DNA of 17,286 nt from Promicromonosporaceae bacterium (GTDB lineage: Bacteria; Actinomycetota; Actinomycetes; Actinomycetales; Cellulomonadaceae): assembly GCA_009780755.1 (NCBI GenBank), contig WQZL01000031.1, positions 1 through 17,286 on the forward strand, read 5' to 3'. The first letter of the stretch is position 1, and the number at the start of each line of letters is the position of its first letter. The notes beneath the pieces are model-generated. The model was not told the DNA's origin and did not search any database. It worked only from the letters and a program-made list of their open reading frames with translations. This document shows positions 7,024 to 13,756 of the stretch, piece by piece. A program made the translations under genes and the position numbers.

Positions 7024-7428
7024 TTAAGCCTGAGCGAAGTCGAACTCCAGGTGGGCGGCTTCGACGTTGTTGCCATCGGGATCGCGCACGAAACCGGCGT
7101 AGTACGCCACTAGCGGGCCACCCTGATACTCAGGGTATAGGCGCGGGGCGTGCAGTACCTCCATGCCTTGGGCCTCGGCGGCGGCTACGAAGGCGTCAAC
7201 CGCCTCGCGAGAGGGCGCGCTAAAGGCCAGATGCGACTCGCGAAAGCCCTCACCAAACCTGTGCTGACCGATCCAGAATTCGGGACCACCCTGCGGGTTG
7301 CCCCAGCCGATGGCATTGGGGGTCATATCCTCCTGACGCACCGCGCCGACGGTGGCGAAGATGGCGTCGTAGAACTTGGCGGACGCCTCGAAGTCGGAAA
7401 CCTGGATCTCTACATGGTTGAGCAGCAT
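7024..7428 (-). CDS. VOC-family (glyoxalase/bleomycin-resistance-like) protein
   Basis: A 134-residue protein of the vicinal oxygen chelate fold, with two beta-alpha-beta-beta-beta modules. MLLNHVEIQVSDFEASAKFYDAIF gives the first metal-ligand His; SHLAFSAPSREAVDAFVAAAEAQG starts the second module, and AYYAGFVRDPDGNNVEAAH gives the closing Glu. These match the usual HIxLxVxDxxxxxxFY and DPDGNxxE patterns. Similar small single-domain proteins are often annotated as glyoxalases, but substrate cannot be inferred. It is transcribed toward hipA and divergently from the amide operon. Its ATG sits 6 nt after TAGATT with no ribosome-binding site, pointing to a leaderless transcript. Confidence 0.88.
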   Translation of the reverse strand: MLLNHVEIQVSDFEASAKFYDAIFATVGAVRQEDMTPNAIGWGNPQGGPEFWIGQHRFGEGFRESHLAFSAPSREAVDAFVAAAEAQGMEVLHAPRLYPEYQGGPLVAYYAGFVRDPDGNNVEAAHLEFDFAQA

Positions 7429-7434
7429 GACCCA

Positions 7435-7440
7435 AATCTA
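7435..7440 (-). promoter_or_regulatory. Candidate -10 box for the leaderless VOC gene
   Basis: On the minus strand TAGATT ends 6 nt before the ATG at 7428. The spacer (TGGGTC) does not resemble a Shine-Dalgarno sequence. This is the same layout as at aroQ, hipB, the DUF3000 gene and the ATP-grasp gene. Confidence 0.5.
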
Positions 7441-7512
7441 ACACCGCGCAAATCCGCGCCGTGTTACCTGTCGCTACGCGCCTGACCCCACCATTCCCCC
7501 TCGCGGCATGAC

Positions 7513-7596
7513 ATACTGGGCGCACCGTCCCCGTAAGTCAGTCCGGTGAAAGAGCCGGGGCTTTGTCGTACGGAAAACCAGGCCAAAGGGGGTTCG
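7513..7596 (+). promoter_or_regulatory. Promoter and possibly structured leader of the amide operon
   Basis: This is the upstream region of the zinc-ribbon gene. A -10-like CATACT (7512-7517) is present. Downstream, CCCCG (7529-7533) can pair with CGGGG (7556-7560), and alternatively CCGG (7543-7546) with CCGG (7555-7558), two mutually exclusive short stems. The region ends in a purine-rich AAAGGGGG ribosome-binding site before ATG 7597. I cannot match it to a known riboswitch class, and the pairings are short enough to be chance in GC-rich DNA. Confidence 0.25.
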
Positions 7597-7887
7597 ATGG
7601 TTCACTACGCGTTCAAGTGTTCGCGCTGCGGCGAGTTCACGAGCGATCATCCGATGGCGAGCGTGCCCGATGCCACCGCGTGTGTAACGTGCGGTGGGTC
7701 GGCCAGGCGCTTGTTCACGGCCCCCTTCCTCGGACGCGGCTCGTCGGCGGCCATGAAGACCATCGACGCCACCAAGGCAAGCAGCGAAACCCCCCAAGTC
7801 GTAACGGCATTACCAAGTCAGGGGAGTCGGCGGCGAACACAGCCGGTGACGCGCAACCCCTTACATCAGGGCCTACCGCGCCCATAG
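7597..7887 (+). CDS. fmdB: FmdB-family zinc-ribbon protein
   Basis: A 96-residue protein with an N-terminal zinc ribbon: MVHYAFKCSRCGEF supplies the first CxxC pair and ATACVTCGGSARRLFTAPFL the second. The tail (MKTIDATKASSETPQVVTALPSQ...LHQGLPRP) follows the pattern of actinobacterial FmdB-like proteins located beside formamidase. In Methylophilus methylotrophus FmdB was proposed as a regulator of the formamidase/amide operon; its mechanism is not established. ATG 7597 is chosen for the AAAGGGGG site and because the family starts just before the first CxxC; ATG 7546 upstream lacks both. The formamidase gene follows after 30 nt. Identity as a zinc ribbon of this family is secure from the motifs and context; a regulatory role is inference. 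Confidence 0.85.
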   Translation: MVHYAFKCSRCGEFTSDHPMASVPDATACVTCGGSARRLFTAPFLGRGSSAAMKTIDATKASSETPQVVTALPSQGSRRRTQPVTRNPLHQGLPRP

Positions 7888-7917
7888 TCAACTCAACAAC
7901 CTGCAAAGGAGCCCGAA

Positions 7918-9171
7918 GTGCCAGACGTCATTTTCCCGCTCGACCCAACCAGGAAGTTTGAAGATCAGAAGTACGTTGGCCACAACCGGTGGCACCCGGA
8001 CATCCCGCCGGTGCTTACGGTCAAACAGGGCCAGTCCGTACGCATCGAGTGCCGTGAGTGGTTCGACGGCGCAATCGTCAACGACGACTCCGCCGAAGAC
8101 ATCCTGAACGCCCCGCTTAAGACGGTGCATAAGCTCTCCGGCCCCTTCGCAGTCGAGGGCGCCAAGCCCGGCGACCTGCTCGTCGTGGACATTCTCGATG
8201 TTGGCCCACTGCCCGAAAGTTCCGGCCCGCTGGCCGGGCAGGGCTGGGGTTACACCGGCATCTTCGCCAAGAAGAACGGTGGCGGCTTCTTGACCGATCA
8301 ATTCCCGGACGCCTACAAGGCGATCTGGGACTTCACCGGGCAGGTTGCGACCTCCCGGCACATCCCCCACGTTTCGTTCCCCGGTCTAATCCACCCCGGT
8401 CTGATGGGCACCGCGCCATCGGCTGAGCTGCTGGCCCGCTGGAACGCTCGCGAGCAGGCGCTAATCGACACCGATCCGCTGCGCGTGCCGCCGCTAGCCC
8501 TTCCGCCAGAACCAGAGGGCGCGGTACTCGGCTCTCTGACCGGTGCCGACTTCGACCGCGTGGCCGCCACCGGCGCTCGCACCGCCCCGCCACGGGAGAA
8601 CGGCGGCAATCAGGACATCAAGAACTTGTCCAAGGGCACCCGCGTGTTCTACCCCGTTTTCGTAGATGGCGCGAACCTCTCCGTCGGCGACCTGCACTTC
8701 TCGCAGGGAGACGGCGAAATCACGTTCTGCGGCGCCATTGAGATGGGCGGGTTCATCGACCTGCGCTTCGAGATCATCCCCGATGGCATGGCGAAGTATG
8801 GCGTCGGCGAAAACGCGATCTTCCTGCCCGGCACCGTAGACCCACGGTTCTCTGAGTGGATCGCCTTCTCGGGCACATCGGTGACGCTAGACGGCGAGCA
8901 GCGCTACCTGGACTCCGATCTGGCGTACCAGCGGGCCTGCCTGCACGCCATCGACTACCTGACCAAGTTCGGCTACAGCCCAGAGCAGGCGTACCTGCTG
9001 CTCGGCTCGGCGCCCATCGAGGGCCGCCTGTCGGGCGTTGTGGACATTCCGAACTCGTGCGCGACGGTGTACCTGCCCACGGCCATCTTCGGCTTCGACG
9101 TTCGCCCGAGCGTAGGCGGACCGGTGAAGATCGATCCGGGTGCGGGCGCGCCGAAGGCGGACGCCTCCTGA
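7918..9171 (+). CDS. fmdA: Acetamidase/formamidase
   Basis: Hydrolyses formamide (and in some members acetamide) to the carboxylic acid and ammonia. The 417-residue protein matches the FmdA/AmdA family: HNRWHPDIPPVLTVKQGQSVRIECREWFDGAIVNDDSAED near the N-terminus, VEGAKPGDLLVVDILDVGPL (about 78-97), the insert HVSFPGLIHPGLMGTAPS, ENGGNQDIKNLSKGTRVFYPVFVDGANLSVGDLHFSQGDGEI and the diagnostic GRLSGVVDIPNSCATVYLP near 368-387. The GTG start has AAAGGAG at 6-nt spacing. It lies between fmdB and an amide/urea channel gene, so the operon imports a short amide and releases ammonia as a nitrogen source. Formamide as the preferred substrate is inferred from FmdA likeness. Confidence 0.95.
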   Translation: MPDVIFPLDPTRKFEDQKYVGHNRWHPDIPPVLTVKQGQSVRIECREWFDGAIVNDDSAEDILNAPLKTVHKLSGPFAVEGAKPGDLLVVDILDVGPLPESSGPLAGQGWGYTGIFAKKNGGGFLTDQFPDAYKAIWDFTGQVATSRHIPHVSFPGLIHPGLMGTAPSAELLARWNAREQALIDTDPLRVPPLALPPEPEGAVLGSLTGADFDRVAATGARTAPPRENGGNQDIKNLSKGTRVFYPVFVDGANLSVGDLHFSQGDGEITFCGAIEMGGFIDLRFEIIPDGMAKYGVGENAIFLPGTVDPRFSEWIAFSGTSVTLDGEQRYLDSDLAYQRACLHAIDYLTKFGYSPEQAYLLLGSAPIEGRLSGVVDIPNSCATVYLPTAIFGFDVRPSVGGPVKIDPGAGAPKADAS

Positions 9172-9191
9172 CTGGAAGGTGAGGAACCTCG

Positions 9192-9803
9192 ATGGGTGCC
9201 GTCGGGCTGATCTATGTTGGAGCGATTCTGTTTGCCAACGGTCTGTTCCTGCTGGGCCGGATTTCCGCTAAGGGTGTGGCCCCGCTGAACTTCTTCGTTG
9301 GTTTCCTACAAGTGCTGACTCCGACCTTCCTCATCTTCACCGCCGGGGGTGACCGCGAGGTCATCGCCGGGGCGGCCGGACTGTACATGTTCGGCTTCAC
9401 CTACCTGTGGGTGGGGCTAAACAACGTGCTTGGCTGGAAGGGAGAGGGCCTGGGCTGGTTCTCCGGCCTGGTGGCCGCGTGCTGCATCGGGTTTGCGGCC
9501 TACAGCGGATTCAGCGCGGGCGACTGGCCTGGAGCCATCCTGTGGCTCCAATGGGCCGGCCTGTGGTTGCTGTTCTTCCTGCTGTTGGGACTGGGCAAGG
9601 CCGGGCTGCAACGGGTCACCGGTTCGGTGTGCATGTGGCAGGGTCTCATCACGGGTGTGGTGCCCGGAATGTTGATGATCTTTGGTATGTGGCGGAGTAA
9701 TGCCGCCACTATCGCCGTGATGGCCGTGATAGGTGCCGCAAACTTCGCCTTCGCGGTCCCTCTCGCCAAATGGGCATCAGCCAAAGAGCCAATCACCGAC
9801 TAG
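9192..9803 (+). CDS. AmiS/UreI-family amide or urea channel
   Basis: A 203-residue membrane protein of the AmiS/UreI family, proton-gated urea channels or short-amide transporters. Hydrophobic segments can be seen at about 3-21 (VGLIYVGAILFANGLFLLG), 30-49, 59-77 (AGAAGLYMFGFTYLWVGLNNV), 86-105, 112-135 (AILWLQWAGLWLLFFLLLGLG), 145-163 and 172-192, fitting six to seven helices. Family residues include LFANGL near the N-terminus, FTYLWVGLNN, and LQWAGLWLLFFLL. A GGTGAGG ribosome-binding site precedes ATG 9192, and the gene starts 20 nt after the formamidase stop. Its place as the last gene of the amide operon suggests it brings the formamidase substrate into the cell. Confidence 0.92.
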   Translation: MGAVGLIYVGAILFANGLFLLGRISAKGVAPLNFFVGFLQVLTPTFLIFTAGGDREVIAGAAGLYMFGFTYLWVGLNNVLGWKGEGLGWFSGLVAACCIGFAAYSGFSAGDWPGAILWLQWAGLWLLFFLLLGLGKAGLQRVTGSVCMWQGLITGVVPGMLMIFGMWRSNAATIAVMAVIGAANFAFAVPLAKWASAKEPITD

Positions 9804-9831
9804 CCCCACCTCCACTCCCCGGTGGTTGGGG
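9804..9831 (+). terminator. Possible hairpin terminator after the amide operon
   Basis: Immediately after the channel gene stop, CCCCACC (9804-9810) can pair with GGTGG-TT-GGGG (9821-9831) with a two-base bulge. There is no T-tract, so intrinsic termination is doubtful. Its right arm coincides with the left end of the repeat element at 9821. Confidence 0.3.
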
Positions 9832-9972
9832 GAAGTTCGTACGGGTCGGCAGTTTCATGTCGATTCGGCACTTTGAACTGCCGAATCGAGGTGAAACTGC
9901 CGACCCGTGTGTTGTATAGGGAGATTGAGGTGGATCTTCACAAGCTCAGGATGGCTGGCAAGCTCAACCACC
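9821..9972. repeat. 152-bp nested inverted-repeat element with a 30-bp internal stem
   Basis: The outer ends GGTGGTTG (9821-9828) and CAACCACC (9965-9972) match the ends of the element at 3571-3674, and both elements are followed by TG and a T-rich stretch. Inside is an almost perfect hairpin: 9841-9870 pairs with 9879-9908 (30 bp, two mismatches) around the 8-nt loop CTTTGAAC. Each arm repeats the half-motif TCGGCA-STTT-SA. No credible protein is encoded. A mobile miniature element, a structured RNA or a terminator are all possible. Confidence 0.75.
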
Positions 9973-10122
9973 TGTTTGGCCAACCCGGAGGGCGGGGGGG
10001 TTAGGGGTGGCGGCTTTTGTCGGGTTTGGGCATCTTGAGCCGTGTTCTGCTTGTGCTGGATTGAGAAGAAGGGAAACGGGCCTGACCAGCAAGGATGGTT
10101 GGGGTGGGAGTGTTCACGGCTC
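9973..10122. other. Non-coding stretch between the repeat element and the pflB operators
   Basis: About 150 bases without a supportable gene. An in-frame extension of pflB is open here but lacks ribosome-binding signals and family likeness. A G-rich run (GGGCGGGGGGGTTAGGGGTGG, about 9991-10011) is notable only as low-complexity sequence. I see nothing else to annotate. Confidence 0.5.
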
Positions 10123-10137
10123 TGTGGTCAGACCACA
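10123..10137. promoter_or_regulatory. Operator-like palindrome upstream of pflB, site 1
   Basis: TGTGGT-CAG-ACCACA is a perfect 6+6 palindrome with a 3-nt centre. It contains TGGTNNNACCA, the pattern bound by GntR-family regulators of the FadR subfamily such as LldR and PdhR, which respond to lactate or pyruvate. It lies 140 nt before the pflB start. No regulator gene is in the window. Confidence 0.55.
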
Positions 10138-10156
10138 TGTGATGAAGATTACACAT
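10137..10156. promoter_or_regulatory. Inverted repeat ATGTG-N10-CACAT between the two operator-like sites
   Basis: ATGTG (10137-10141) and CACAT (10152-10156) are inverted. The outer bases resemble CRP or Rex half-sites, but the central spacing is 10 rather than the 8 expected for either, so identity is uncertain. Confidence 0.3.
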
Positions 10157-10178
10157 CTGATGCCTCGTTTCGGTTGGT

Positions 10179-10193
10179 TGTGGTCAGTCCACA
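10179..10193. promoter_or_regulatory. Operator-like palindrome upstream of pflB, site 2
   Basis: TGTGGTCAGTCCACA differs from site 1 by one base. Centres are 56 bp apart. It falls in the spacer between a possible -35 (TTGGTT, 10174-10179) and -10 (TATCGT, 10198-10203), so a protein bound here would block the promoter. The promoter boxes themselves are weak. Confidence 0.5.
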
Positions 10194-10276
10194 GGGGTAT
10201 CGTCATACCTGAACCGCATTTCGACCGATGGGCGCTCGATCCTATGAGTGGCCCACCGCTTACAGGAGGAACACCC

Positions 10277-12538
10277 ATGACGACCACCACGTCGCCCGCC
10301 GATACCATCAACGCCGCCTGGGAGGGCTTCACCTCCGGCCCGTGGCAGGACGAGATCAATGTCCGCGACTTCATCCAGAAGAACTACACGCCGTACGAGG
10401 GTGACGACTCGTTCCTTTGCGGCCCAACCGAACGCACCACGGCCATGTGGGGCAAGATCGCCGATATGTTCCCCGAGGAGCGCGCCAAGGGCGTCTACGA
10501 TGTTGACGCGAAGACCCCGGCCCTAATCACCGCCCACGACGCCGGTTACATCGACCAGGCCAACGAGGTCATCGTCGGCCTGCAAACCGACGCTCCGCTC
10601 AAGCGCGCCATCATGCCGTTCGGCGGCTGGCGCACGGTTGAGAACTCGCTGAAGACCTACGGGTACGAGGTTGACCCGATGCTCAAGAAGGTCTTCACCG
10701 ACTACCGCAAGACCCACAACGCTGGCGTGTTCGACGCCTACACCCCGAACGTGCGCGCCGCCCGCTCCTCGCACATCATCACCGGTCTGCCTGACGCCTA
10801 CGGTCGTGGCCGCATCATCGGCGACTACCGCCGCGTGGCCCTATACGGTGTGGACCAGCTCATTGCGGCTAAGAAGCTCGACCTGCTTGACCTGACCTCG
10901 CAGCCCTTCTCCGAGGAGATCGCCCGCGAGCGCGAGGAACACTCCGAGCAGATTCGCTCGCTTGGCGAACTCAAAGAAATGGCCGCCAAGTACGGCTTCG
11001 ACATCTCCGGCCCGGCCACCAACTTCCGCGAGGCCGTGCAGTGGCTGTACTTCGGCTACCTGGCAGCGGTCAAGGAGCAAAACGGCGCCGCCATGAGCCT
11101 CGGTCGCGTCTCTACCTTCCTTGACGTCTACTCCGAGCGCGACATCGCCGCAGGCCACATCACCGAGGAGCAGGCCCAGGAGATTATGGATGACTTCGTC
11201 ATCAAGCTGCGTATTGTTCGCTTCCTGCGTACGCCCGAATACGACGCGCTGTTCTCCGGCGACCCCACCTGGGTTACCGAAAGCATCGCCGGTATGGGCG
11301 AAGATGGCCGCACCCTGGTTACCAAGAACTCCTTCCGCATGTTGGCCACCCTGTACAACCTTGGCCCGGCCCCCGAGCCGAACATGACCGTGATCTGGAG
11401 CCAGGACATGCCGCAGGGCTTTAAGAACTTCTGCGCCAAGGTCTCCATCGACACCTCTGCCGTGCAGTACGAATCCGACAACGACATTCGCACCCACTGG
11501 GGCGACGACGCGGCCATTGCCTGCTGCGTGTCCCCAATGGCCGTTGGCAAGCAGATGCAATACTTCGGGGCCAGGGCCAACCTGGCCAAGACCCTGCTGT
11601 ACGCGATCAACGGCGGCATTGATGAGATTTCCGGCAAGCAGGTTTCCCCGGCGTTCCCGCCCGTAGAGCCGGGCAAGGCCCTGGACTACGACGACATTCG
11701 CGCTCGCTTCGACAAGACGATGGACTGGCTGGCCGAAACCTACGTTGAGGCGCTGAATGTCATCCACTACATGCACGACAAGTACGCCTACGAGCGTATC
11801 GAGATGGCCCTGCACGACAAGAACGTTCTGCGCACGATGGCCTGCGGCATCGCCGGTCTGTCCGTGACGGTTGACTCGCTGTCTGCCATCAAGTACGCCA
11901 AGGTCATGCCCATCTTTGATGAGCGTGGTGTCGTGGTGGACTACGAGGTCGAGGGTGAGTACCCCTGCTACGGCAACGATGACGACGCCGTGGACCACAT
12001 CGCGGTTGAGCTGGTCGAGAGCTTCATGGCCAAGATTCGCTCACACAAGATGTACCGCAACGCGCTGCCCACGCAGTCCGTGCTGACCATCACGTCAAAC
12101 GTCGTCTACGGCAAGCACACCGGTAACACCCCCGATGGCCGTCGCCTGGGTGAGCCGTTCAGCCCGGGCGCCAACCCGATGAACGCCCGCGACACGCACG
12201 GCATGTTGGCCTCGGCCCTGTCCGTGGCCAAGCTGCCCTACGAATCGGCGCAGGATGGCATTTCGCTGACCAACACCGTTGTGCCCGCTGGCCTTGGTCG
12301 TGACCGCGAGGAGCAGGTAATCAACCTAGCCGGTCTGCTGGATGCGACCGTCGGCACCGATGGCTTCCACATGAACGTCAACGTGCTGGTCAAGGAGACC
12401 CTAGAGGACGCGATGGAACACCCGGAGAATTACCCGCAGCTAACCATCCGCGTTTCGGGCTATGCCGTGAACTTTGTGCGCCTCACCCGCGAGCAGCAGT
12501 TCGACGTTCTATCCCGCACCTTCCACGGCCAAGTGTGA
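10277..12538 (+). CDS. pflB: Formate C-acetyltransferase (pyruvate formate-lyase)
   Basis: Converts pyruvate and CoA to acetyl-CoA and formate under anaerobic conditions, by a glycyl-radical mechanism in the cytoplasm. The start at ATG 10277 has a strong AGGAGGA site at 6 nt and gives 753 residues, matching the roughly 760-residue E. coli enzyme; the open frame runs farther upstream but lacks these signals. Key residues are in place: adjacent active-site cysteines Cys416-Cys417 in IACCVSPM, the conserved GKHTGNTPDGRRLGEPFSPGANPMN, and the radical-bearing Gly728 in IRVSGYAVNF, 26 residues from the end (VLSRTFHGQV). Codon use is strongly GC-biased and regular, as expected for a highly expressed gene. 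The activase gene lies just downstream across a hairpin, and two GntR-type operator-like sites lie upstream. Confidence 0.98.
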   Translation: MTTTTSPADTINAAWEGFTSGPWQDEINVRDFIQKNYTPYEGDDSFLCGPTERTTAMWGKIADMFPEERAKGVYDVDAKTPALITAHDAGYIDQANEVIVGLQTDAPLKRAIMPFGGWRTVENSLKTYGYEVDPMLKKVFTDYRKTHNAGVFDAYTPNVRAARSSHIITGLPDAYGRGRIIGDYRRVALYGVDQLIAAKKLDLLDLTSQPFSEEIAREREEHSEQIRSLGELKEMAAKYGFDISGPATNFREAVQWLYFGYLAAVKEQNGAAMSLGRVSTFLDVYSERDIAAGHITEEQAQEIMDDFVIKLRIVRFLRTPEYDALFSGDPTWVTESIAGMGEDGRTLVTKNSFRMLATLYNLGPAPEPNMTVIWSQDMPQGFKNFCAKVSIDTSAVQYESDNDIRTHWGDDAAIACCVSPMAVGKQMQYFGARANLAKTLLYAINGGIDEISGKQVSPAFPPVEPGKALDYDDIRARFDKTMDWLAETYVEALNVIHYMHDKYAYERIEMALHDKNVLRTMACGIAGLSVTVDSLSAIKYAKVMPIFDERGVVVDYEVEGEYPCYGNDDDAVDHIAVELVESFMAKIRSHKMYRNALPTQSVLTITSNVVYGKHTGNTPDGRRLGEPFSPGANPMNARDTHGMLASALSVAKLPYESAQDGISLTNTVVPAGLGRDREEQVINLAGLLDATVGTDGFHMNVNVLVKETLEDAMEHPENYPQLTIRVSGYAVNFVRLTREQQFDVLSRTFHGQV

Positions 12539-12551
12539 GACTAGGTGCGTG

Positions 12552-13607
12552 ATGCATAACATGACCGCGACCGGCGCCCCCCAATTAGGAGAGGGGAGCG
12601 CCGGTCGCGGCGTTTTCACTTCGGTGGCTGCGCCTGCCGAAGCCTCGAAGTCCGTGTTTCTCGGCATTCCGCACCTAAGCGGCACGGATGATGTATTCGG
12701 GGAAGCCGTCGAGCTGGACCTAGCGATCCCGACCGCGCCTAAGCGCCGCACCGGTGCCGGGTTGGCCGGGATCAACGTCTCCGATGGTTTAGAGCGCAGC
12801 GACAAGCTGGCGCTGATGCGCAGCGGCGAGCTGGGTTCCGTGCATTCCTGGGAGCTGGTCACCGCCGTAGATGGCCCCGGCTCGCGCCTGACCATCTTCC
12901 TTCAGGGCTGTCCGCTGCGTTGCCTGTACTGTCACAACCCCGACACGCTGGTGATGAAGGACGGCGAGCCGGTCTCTGTCGATGAGCTGCTTGGCCGCAT
13001 TAAGCGTTACGTGCCGGTGTTCCGCGCCACCAAGGGCGGCATCACCCTCTCCGGAGGGGAGGCGTTGCAGCAGCCCGCCTTCGTGGCACGCATTTTGCGC
13101 GGCGCCAAGGAGCTGGGCGTCCACACCACCATTGACACCTCCGGTTTCCTGGGCCGGGCGCTGACCGATGAGATGCTGGCCGACCTTGACCTGGTGCTGC
13201 TGGATGTCAAGGCCGGTGATGAGGAGACATACAAGCGAGTGACGGGACGACCGCTGCAACCAACGTTGGACTTCGGGCGGCGTCTGGCGGAGTCCGGCTT
13301 GCCTGGTGGAGTCACGGATGGCCGCGAACAGGGGCCGGTAGAGGTCTGGCTGCGCTACGTGTTGGTTCCCGGCCTAACCGATGATTTCGAGTGCGTCGAA
13401 AAGGTGGCCGATTACATTGCGGAACTAAACGAGATTCGCCCGGGCACGGTCAGCCGGGTTGAGGTGTTGCCCTTCCACCAGATGGGCCGCGACAAGTGGG
13501 TCAAGATGGGCATGAAGTACCTGCTCAACGACACCGACCCTTCCTCGGCTGAGCTAACTGAGCGCGTCCGCACTCAATTCCGCACCCGCAACCTACTAAC
13601 CTACTAA
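12552..13607 (+). CDS. pflA: Pyruvate formate-lyase activating enzyme, radical SAM
   Basis: Uses a [4Fe-4S] cluster and S-adenosylmethionine to place the glycyl radical on PflB. The radical-SAM motif CPLRCLYC (Cys120, Cys124, Cys127 from this start) follows VHSWELVTAVDGPGSRLTIFLQG. Next come GGITLSGGEALQQPAFV, HTTIDTSGFLG, LVLLDVKAGDEETYKRVTG, YVLVPGLTDDFE and VLPFHQMGRDKW, all as in PflA. The start is uncertain. ATG 12552, with AGGTG 4 nt upstream, gives 351 residues; GTG 12624 or 12654 would give 327 or 317 and start downstream of the hairpin; ATG 12816 would give 263, near the E. coli length. The segment GLERSDKLALMRSGELGSVHSW resembles bifidobacterial PflA, so a start well before 12816 is likely. 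It follows pflB by 13 nt. Confidence 0.94.
   Translation: MHNMTATGAPQLGEGSAGRGVFTSVAAPAEASKSVFLGIPHLSGTDDVFGEAVELDLAIPTAPKRRTGAGLAGINVSDGLERSDKLALMRSGELGSVHSWELVTAVDGPGSRLTIFLQGCPLRCLYCHNPDTLVMKDGEPVSVDELLGRIKRYVPVFRATKGGITLSGGEALQQPAFVARILRGAKELGVHTTIDTSGFLGRALTDEMLADLDLVLLDVKAGDEETYKRVTGRPLQPTLDFGRRLAESGLPGGVTDGREQGPVEVWLRYVLVPGLTDDFECVEKVADYIAELNEIRPGTVSRVEVLPFHQMGRDKWVKMGMKYLLNDTDPSSAELTERVRTQFRTRNLLTY
12565..12616 (+). terminator. Terminator-like hairpin at the pflB/pflA junction
   Basis: CCGCGACCGGCGC (12565-12577) and GCGCCGGTCGCGG (12598-12610) form a perfect 13-bp GC-rich stem. It can be extended inward by CCCC/GGGG and is followed within 3 nt by TTTT (12613-12616). It starts 27 nt after the pflB stop and overlaps codons 5-20 of the longest pflA reading frame. 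It may partly terminate or process the transcript so that pflB is made in excess of pflA. Confidence 0.65.
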
Positions 13608-13713
13608 CCCCACCCCGCTGGGCTTCGAGACGTCCACTAATATCCAAGCAGCCCCCGCCTGCGCGGTTCAGCTTGCAGCTGATGATTTGGAAGTTTCGTG
13701 AAGATTTTGCGGT
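13608..13713. other. Intergenic stretch after pflA
   Basis: A short region of mixed composition with no gene. GGGCTTCGAGACG (about 13620-13632) is loosely like the core of actinobacterial palindromic repeats, but no matching arm is seen. Confidence 0.3.
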
Positions 13714-13719
13714 TAGACT
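13714..13719 (+). promoter_or_regulatory. Candidate -10 box for the four-helix membrane protein
   Basis: TAGACT, preceded by GGT, lies 37 nt before GTG 13757, in contrast to the leaderless layout elsewhere. The gene has a GAAAGAAGG ribosome-binding site. No convincing -35 box is visible at 17 nt. Confidence 0.4.
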
Positions 13720-13756
13720 TGTGCGGTCGTTGTTCACTTCCTGAAAGAAGGCTCTC

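Noticed and set aside
7529..7560. Known riboswitch (cobalamin or guanidine class) before fmdB
   Set aside because: GGTGAAA superficially recalls a cobalamin motif, but the other conserved boxes are absent and the guanidine-III core is not present.
9822..10004. Sixty-codon open frame across the repeat element
   Set aside because: It translates the inverted repeat and has no ribosome-binding site or recognisable protein features.
10137..10156. CRP or Rex binding site upstream of pflB
   Set aside because: The half-sites look right but the spacing is 2 bp too long for the known consensus, so it is listed only as an inverted repeat.
10007..10276. N-terminal extension of PflB by 90 codons
   Set aside because: The extension has no family likeness and crosses the operator-like sites; AGGAGGA before ATG 10277 and the normal 753-residue length fix the start.
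10841..11998. Long open frame of 385 codons antisense to pflB
   Set aside because: It mirrors the strongly GC-biased codons of pflB, has no ribosome-binding site and a His/Val/Gly-rich low-complexity translation; pflB is certain on the other strand.
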